A DNA stretch of 64,000 bases from Cyclobacteriaceae bacterium. Its GTDB lineage: Bacteria; Bacteroidota; Bacteroidia; Cytophagales; Cyclobacteriaceae. Of this stretch, positions 60,678 through 64,000 are shown one piece after another (position 1 is the first letter of the stretch; every line of letters begins with the position of its first letter). The notes beneath the pieces are model-generated. The model saw only the letters and a program-made list of their open reading frames with translations. It had not been told where the DNA came from and did no database searches. The position numbers and the translations under genes were made by a program. The stretch covers positions 233,109 to 297,108 of the forward strand of contig JANQSI010000016.1 of NCBI GenBank assembly GCA_028284125.1. Reading direction: 5' to 3'.

Positions 60678-61853
60678 TTGGAGAGAGATCAGCCTTGCGA
60701 ATATCTTTTTGTGACTCATAAATACCCCCCATCTACAGGAGGTATGCAAAAGCACAGTTATGAACTCATTAAGCATATCGGAGAGGTGAGAAAACACCAT
60801 TTACTTGTTTATAGAAACAACTATCCGAAGATTCTATTCCTTTTGTCAGCGCCTGTTATTGCATGGATCAAGCTTATTAGAAATAGTGACATCACACTGA
60901 TTCATGCAAATGATGGACTAATGGCATTCTTTCTTACACCGCTTCTTTCCAAAAAGGGGATCAAATTGTGCGCAACCTTGCACGGACTTGATGTAGTCTT
61001 TGATTCGAGTTTTTACCAGCAATGGGTAAAAGGCTATTTATCAAAATTTTCCTTTCTGGTAGCCGTTAGCGACGGAACAAAAAAAGCATGCGTTGATGCC
61101 GGAATACCTGAGGAAAAAGTTCACGTGATCCCCAATGCGATCGAACTAGAAAAGTCTCAAGAAGAAATGGATTTCAAAGAGTGGATGGCTACACAATGTG
61201 GGGTGAACCTTTCAGACGATCTCATCCTTTCCTCTGTAGGACGACCGGTCCCAAGGAAAGGTTTTTATTGGTTTTGCAAAGAGGTTCTTCCTAAACTTTC
61301 CAATGCCAAATACCTCATTGTCGGGCCTACATTGAAGTATAAGAGATTAGTTCAATTTGGTCAGAAAATTTTACCTAAAAGGGTTTTCGAAGGAGTTTGC
61401 AAAATGTCTGGTGTTCAGCTTGATATCATTCATTTATTGGAGCTCGCTAAAACAAATGACAATCTCTTTTTACTAGGTCATCTCCCCAAAAATCAGCTTC
61501 GATTACTATACAATAACACCGATTTGTTCGTCATGCCAAATGTTGAGGTGAAAGGAGATTTCGAGGGTTTTGGCCTAGTCGCTTTAGAAGCTGGAGCAAA
61601 CGGAGCTGTATGCCTGGCTTCCAATATTGAAGGAATCCCGAGTGCAATAAAGCATGAGGTAAATGGATTTCTACTTCCAAGTAAAAACAAGGATGCCTGG
61701 ACAGAAAAAATTCTTGAATTGAGTGATCCAAAAACGAGAGAACATTGGAAAAATACATTCCATTCATACTACGAGAATCTAAGCTACACTTGGAAGCAAA
61801 TGAGCGAGGCGTATCTCAAACTGTTTGACAATCAAATGAGTTTGTCATGCTAG
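60678..61853 (+). CDS. GT4 glycosyltransferase
   Basis: A 391-residue GT-B enzyme starting at TTG 60678, since the first in-frame ATG is too far inside. It has VTHKYPPSTGGMQKHSYEL (~12-30), CATLHGLDVVFD, VAVSDGTKKACVDAG, VIPNAIELEKS, VGRPVPRKGFYW and the donor-site block KGDFEGFGLVALEAGANGAV (~300-319). The acceptor is unknown. It overlaps the next gene by seven bases (ATGCTAG), so they are co-translated. Confidence 0.87.
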   Translation: MERDQPCEYLFVTHKYPPSTGGMQKHSYELIKHIGEVRKHHLLVYRNNYPKILFLLSAPVIAWIKLIRNSDITLIHANDGLMAFFLTPLLSKKGIKLCATLHGLDVVFDSSFYQQWVKGYLSKFSFLVAVSDGTKKACVDAGIPEEKVHVIPNAIELEKSQEEMDFKEWMATQCGVNLSDDLILSSVGRPVPRKGFYWFCKEVLPKLSNAKYLIVGPTLKYKRLVQFGQKILPKRVFEGVCKMSGVQLDIIHLLELAKTNDNLFLLGHLPKNQLRLLYNNTDLFVMPNVEVKGDFEGFGLVALEAGANGAVCLASNIEGIPSAIKHEVNGFLLPSKNKDAWTEKILELSDPKTREHWKNTFHSYYENLSYTWKQMSEAYLKLFDNQMSLSC

Positions 61854-63289
61854 TCCTCTTGCAAAACGAAATCGAGTCGATTCAACTTAAAGGTGAATCA
61901 GGCATGACATTCGAAATGCTTCGAGAGTTGCAAGATTTTCTGGAAAACCAGGATCCGGAAAAACTGATTTTAGTTTCGACCGGTTATGAACATGCTCAAC
62001 AATCACTTTTTGAAAAGTTTGAACGATTGGAAAGTGATATTATCTTCTCAGCCACCTCCTCCTATCATTTCGAGAATAGCAAGCTCTCCTATTACTATTG
62101 GAAATACTATCCCAGGGTCCAACAATCTTCTTTCCATTTCATAAATCCAGACTTCTTCATTGGACGTGCTTGGGCTATTCGGTCGCTTTTGAATGACATT
62201 TCCTCTTTATACAATACACGTTTTGAAAAAGGTAATCAAAAGAGCAGCAAGGATTTGTTTCACAGAATTTATGTGGATATCACTTCAGGGTTTGTTGATG
62301 TTGATTATCGAATTCGGCTGGATCATTCGCAATCCATTTTTAAGAATGATGAATCTGAACAGATGAAACGATGGATATTTGTTTCTAAAATCCATCGATT
62401 TCTTTTTACTCAATCCGAAAAGCAAAACCTTCAAACATACATCAAATCATTGCTGGCCTGGATTGTTATACTTTTTAACAATAAGGGACAGCAGAATCCT
62501 GTTAAAATTTTTCGATACGCAAAAAATCACGGGCGTGAGGTAAGCAAGGACATTGAGCGTTTGATGCTCCTGCTTAAGAATGGTTTACCGTTTAGCTTTT
62601 CTCATTTCAATGATGGAGAGATCACATTTATTTCCAAATATGTAAAAGGGAATCACAAAGAAGTATGGTTTGGTAGAAGGCAAAATCAATACACTGAAAA
62701 ATTAGGTCGCTTGCTAGTTGAAGCCTTTCTGCTTGACAAGAAAAACTATTTCATAGGTGTACCATGCAGTTCTTGTCATCCAAAGTTGAGGAGAAAAGCA
62801 AATGCATTGCGAGAACCAAGTGAATTCACCATTTCTGCTATGACCTTGCATCACAATCTCGCTTATTACCCTGAAATCCTTGGATTGCTCAAAAAGCGTT
62901 CGCTGTACTTTGTTGTCAATCCCTACCAAGACCTGACATTTTTCAGTGAATTGGGGTTGGAAGTGAATGAAGAACGAACAATAAAAGTGCCTTTCAAAAA
63001 CTCACACAAATTGTACGATCAATTGATGGATCGAGAATTCGAAGAAAATTCAGTGGTGTTAATGATGTGTGGAATGCTTGGGAAAATTTTGATCCCCACT
63101 TGGTTTGAAAATAATCCCACAACAACATTTCTCACGTTTGGTTCAAGCTTTGACGATTTGATTCAGAAGAACATCAACTTCAAGCTTTACCCCAAAAAGA
63201 CACCCTTTTCAAGGCATTTGATCGGAACGAGAAGTTTTCTCTTCGGTCCAAAGAAGAAATGTAAACAATGTTTTGATCTAAGAAGCTAA
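61847..63289 (+). CDS. Fusion of a degenerate PLOD-type domain and a GT-D-type glycosyltransferase domain
   Basis: A 480-residue two-part protein. Residues ~20-165 align by eye with the PLOD-type glycosyltransferase encoded just downstream (SDIIFSATSSYHF and YYYWKYYPR match GDVIFSAESNYYF and TYWKKYPK). The metal-binding DALD of that protein is replaced by TGYE (residues 45-48), and the N-terminal strand is missing. Residues ~225-480 contain LPFSFSHFNDGEITF (~247-261), the hallmark of GT-D/DUF1792 enzymes, with DGE at 256-258. The C-terminal part is probably catalytic and the N-terminal one probably structural. Confidence 0.72.
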   Translation: MLVLLQNEIESIQLKGESGMTFEMLRELQDFLENQDPEKLILVSTGYEHAQQSLFEKFERLESDIIFSATSSYHFENSKLSYYYWKYYPRVQQSSFHFINPDFFIGRAWAIRSLLNDISSLYNTRFEKGNQKSSKDLFHRIYVDITSGFVDVDYRIRLDHSQSIFKNDESEQMKRWIFVSKIHRFLFTQSEKQNLQTYIKSLLAWIVILFNNKGQQNPVKIFRYAKNHGREVSKDIERLMLLLKNGLPFSFSHFNDGEITFISKYVKGNHKEVWFGRRQNQYTEKLGRLLVEAFLLDKKNYFIGVPCSSCHPKLRRKANALREPSEFTISAMTLHHNLAYYPEILGLLKKRSLYFVVNPYQDLTFFSELGLEVNEERTIKVPFKNSHKLYDQLMDREFEENSVVLMMCGMLGKILIPTWFENNPTTTFLTFGSSFDDLIQKNINFKLYPKKTPFSRHLIGTRSFLFGPKKKCKQCFDLRS

Positions 63290-63293
63290 TCCC

Positions 63294-64000
63294 ATGAAAA
63301 GCCTGAAAGTATTGACATTTTCCGATCAAGCACTGCCTCACACCAATCACCTAAAAAGGTCATGTAAAGAATTGGATCTCAAGTTAGAGGTTGTGTTACA
63401 TACTCCATGGGATTTCAATGCAATCAAAATAAAATTGCTACATGAGTATTTGCAGAAAGAAAATCCTGACACACTACTTTTAGTTGTAGACGCTTTGGAT
63501 GTTGTCATTCTCAATGATGAAGAAACCATCTTGGAAAAATTCCTCTCGATAGATGGTGATGTAATTTTCTCAGCAGAATCCAACTATTACTTCAGGAACA
63601 AAAAACTTTTCAAAACCTATTGGAAGAAGTATCCAAAGAATTCTACACCATACGATTACCTCAACTCTGGAACATTCATGGGAACTGCCTTCAGTTTGAG
63701 TAAAATGCTGGACTGCATCATTGAAGAAAATGAATTAGCCCTTACCAACGAATGTCTTTCAAAAGTAAGAAGCGATCAATATTTGTTCTCCAAGTTCTAC
63801 GTCGACAATTTTTATAGAGATAATGGCTTGACGATCCGACTAGACAATAGTCATGAACTTATGGGATGTACTGGAGGCAGATTCTCGGTTACCTCCATGA
63901 AAGATTTATCCAAATTGCAGGGCTTCTTCTTTTTCATCATTGAACGAAACCTGTTGAAGGTATTCAAGCTTCATAAGTTTCAAGCCAAATCCAAGGATTA
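63294..64000 (+). CDS. PLOD/procollagen-type glycosyltransferase, possibly incomplete at the window edge
   Basis: Starts at ATG 63294 (MKSLKVLTFSDQALPHTN) and reads ~235 codons to the edge, where the final TA could be the beginning of a stop codon. It has the sequence LLLVVDALDVVILND (~61-75), with a DxxD metal motif as in PLOD glycosyltransferase domains, VIFSAESNYYF (~91-101) and NSGTFMGTAFSL (~122-133), the nucleotide-sugar site. It is adjacent to the fusion protein, four bases downstream, and its N-terminal half is the intact paralogue of that protein's degenerate domain. Sugar and acceptor unknown. Confidence 0.75.
   Translation, partial: MKSLKVLTFSDQALPHTNHLKRSCKELDLKLEVVLHTPWDFNAIKIKLLHEYLQKENPDTLLLVVDALDVVILNDEETILEKFLSIDGDVIFSAESNYYFRNKKLFKTYWKKYPKNSTPYDYLNSGTFMGTAFSLSKMLDCIIEENELALTNECLSKVRSDQYLFSKFYVDNFYRDNGLTIRLDNSHELMGCTGGRFSVTSMKDLSKLQGFFFFIIERNLLKVFKLHKFQAKSKD

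Noticed and set aside
1..64000. tRNA, rRNA, CRISPR arrays, insertion sequences, prophage
   Set aside because: No cloverleaf-like tRNA, rRNA stretch, regularly spaced repeats, transposase or integrase was seen on either strand. The dense operon structure leaves little room for them.

Overview
The window reads as chromosomal DNA of a member of the Bacteroidota, probably a marine-type Cytophagales. Supporting signs are TAnnTTTG promoter boxes, a secreted protein with a type IX secretion C-terminal domain, a CarboxypepD-reg/TonB receptor, a BlaI/M56 pair, a DUF1800-DUF1501 pair, an N-acylornithine-type arginine operon and Bacteroidota-type lipid genes. Base composition is moderately AT-rich. Coding density is very high: no gene-free stretch exceeds 300 bases, and the longest are about 250-263 bases at 4995-5244, 6072-6330 and 21347-21609. 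I saw no rRNA, tRNA, CRISPR array, insertion sequence or prophage.

Layout. 1-12.5 kb is mostly housekeeping and small-molecule genes: partial rarA, two EamA exporters, threonine aldolase, an HTTM/gamma-carboxylase-like membrane protein, kdsC, a GIN-domain lipoprotein, sucD, an S9 peptidase, a BlaI repressor with its M56 partner and three operator palindromes, and a MaoC hydratase. 12.5-21.3 kb is a tightly overlapping nine-gene minus-strand arginine operon (GNAT-argG-argC-proC-argD-argF'-argB-argE'-argH). The residue that sets transcarbamylase specificity is Val90, which predicts succinylated rather than acetylated intermediates. 21.6-30.2 kb holds lpd, a small secreted protein, fabG and a DUF1800/DUF1501/beta-barrel/lipoprotein operon. 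30.3-36.5 kb has a VWA-like membrane protein facing a five-gene operon (membrane protein, winged-helix regulator, DUF2306, TPR, TonB receptor) that carries two identical 17-nt operator candidates. 36.6-40.5 kb has clpC, a WbqC-like gene and a YciO-like gene.

40.7-64 kb is the most interesting part, a cell-envelope lipid and glycan region. It contains myo-inositol-1-phosphate synthase, a sugar/inositol-phosphate nucleotidyltransferase, a serine-palmitoyltransferase-type enzyme, an NAD-dependent reductase resembling ceramide reductase, a GNAT-like protein resembling bacterial ceramide synthase that is internally duplicated, a dedicated dehydratase/ketosynthase/acyl carrier protein set, a CDP-alcohol phosphatidyltransferase, a phospholipase D-type synthase and a PimA-like glycosyltransferase. 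Together these could build an inositol-phosphate sphingolipid with a sugar head. Next comes a complete 2-aminoethylphosphonate route (aepX, aepY, transaminase) with a PntC-like cytidylyltransferase, a LicD-type transferase and a Stealth-type phosphotransferase, so phosphonate is probably transferred to a surface glycan or lipid. More glycosyltransferases follow. One of them fuses a degenerate PLOD-type domain to a GT-D-type domain, and the intact PLOD-type paralogue runs off the right edge.

Functional assignments rest on motifs and remembered families. No database search was run. Pathway-level statements for 40-57 kb are inference from gene content and order.
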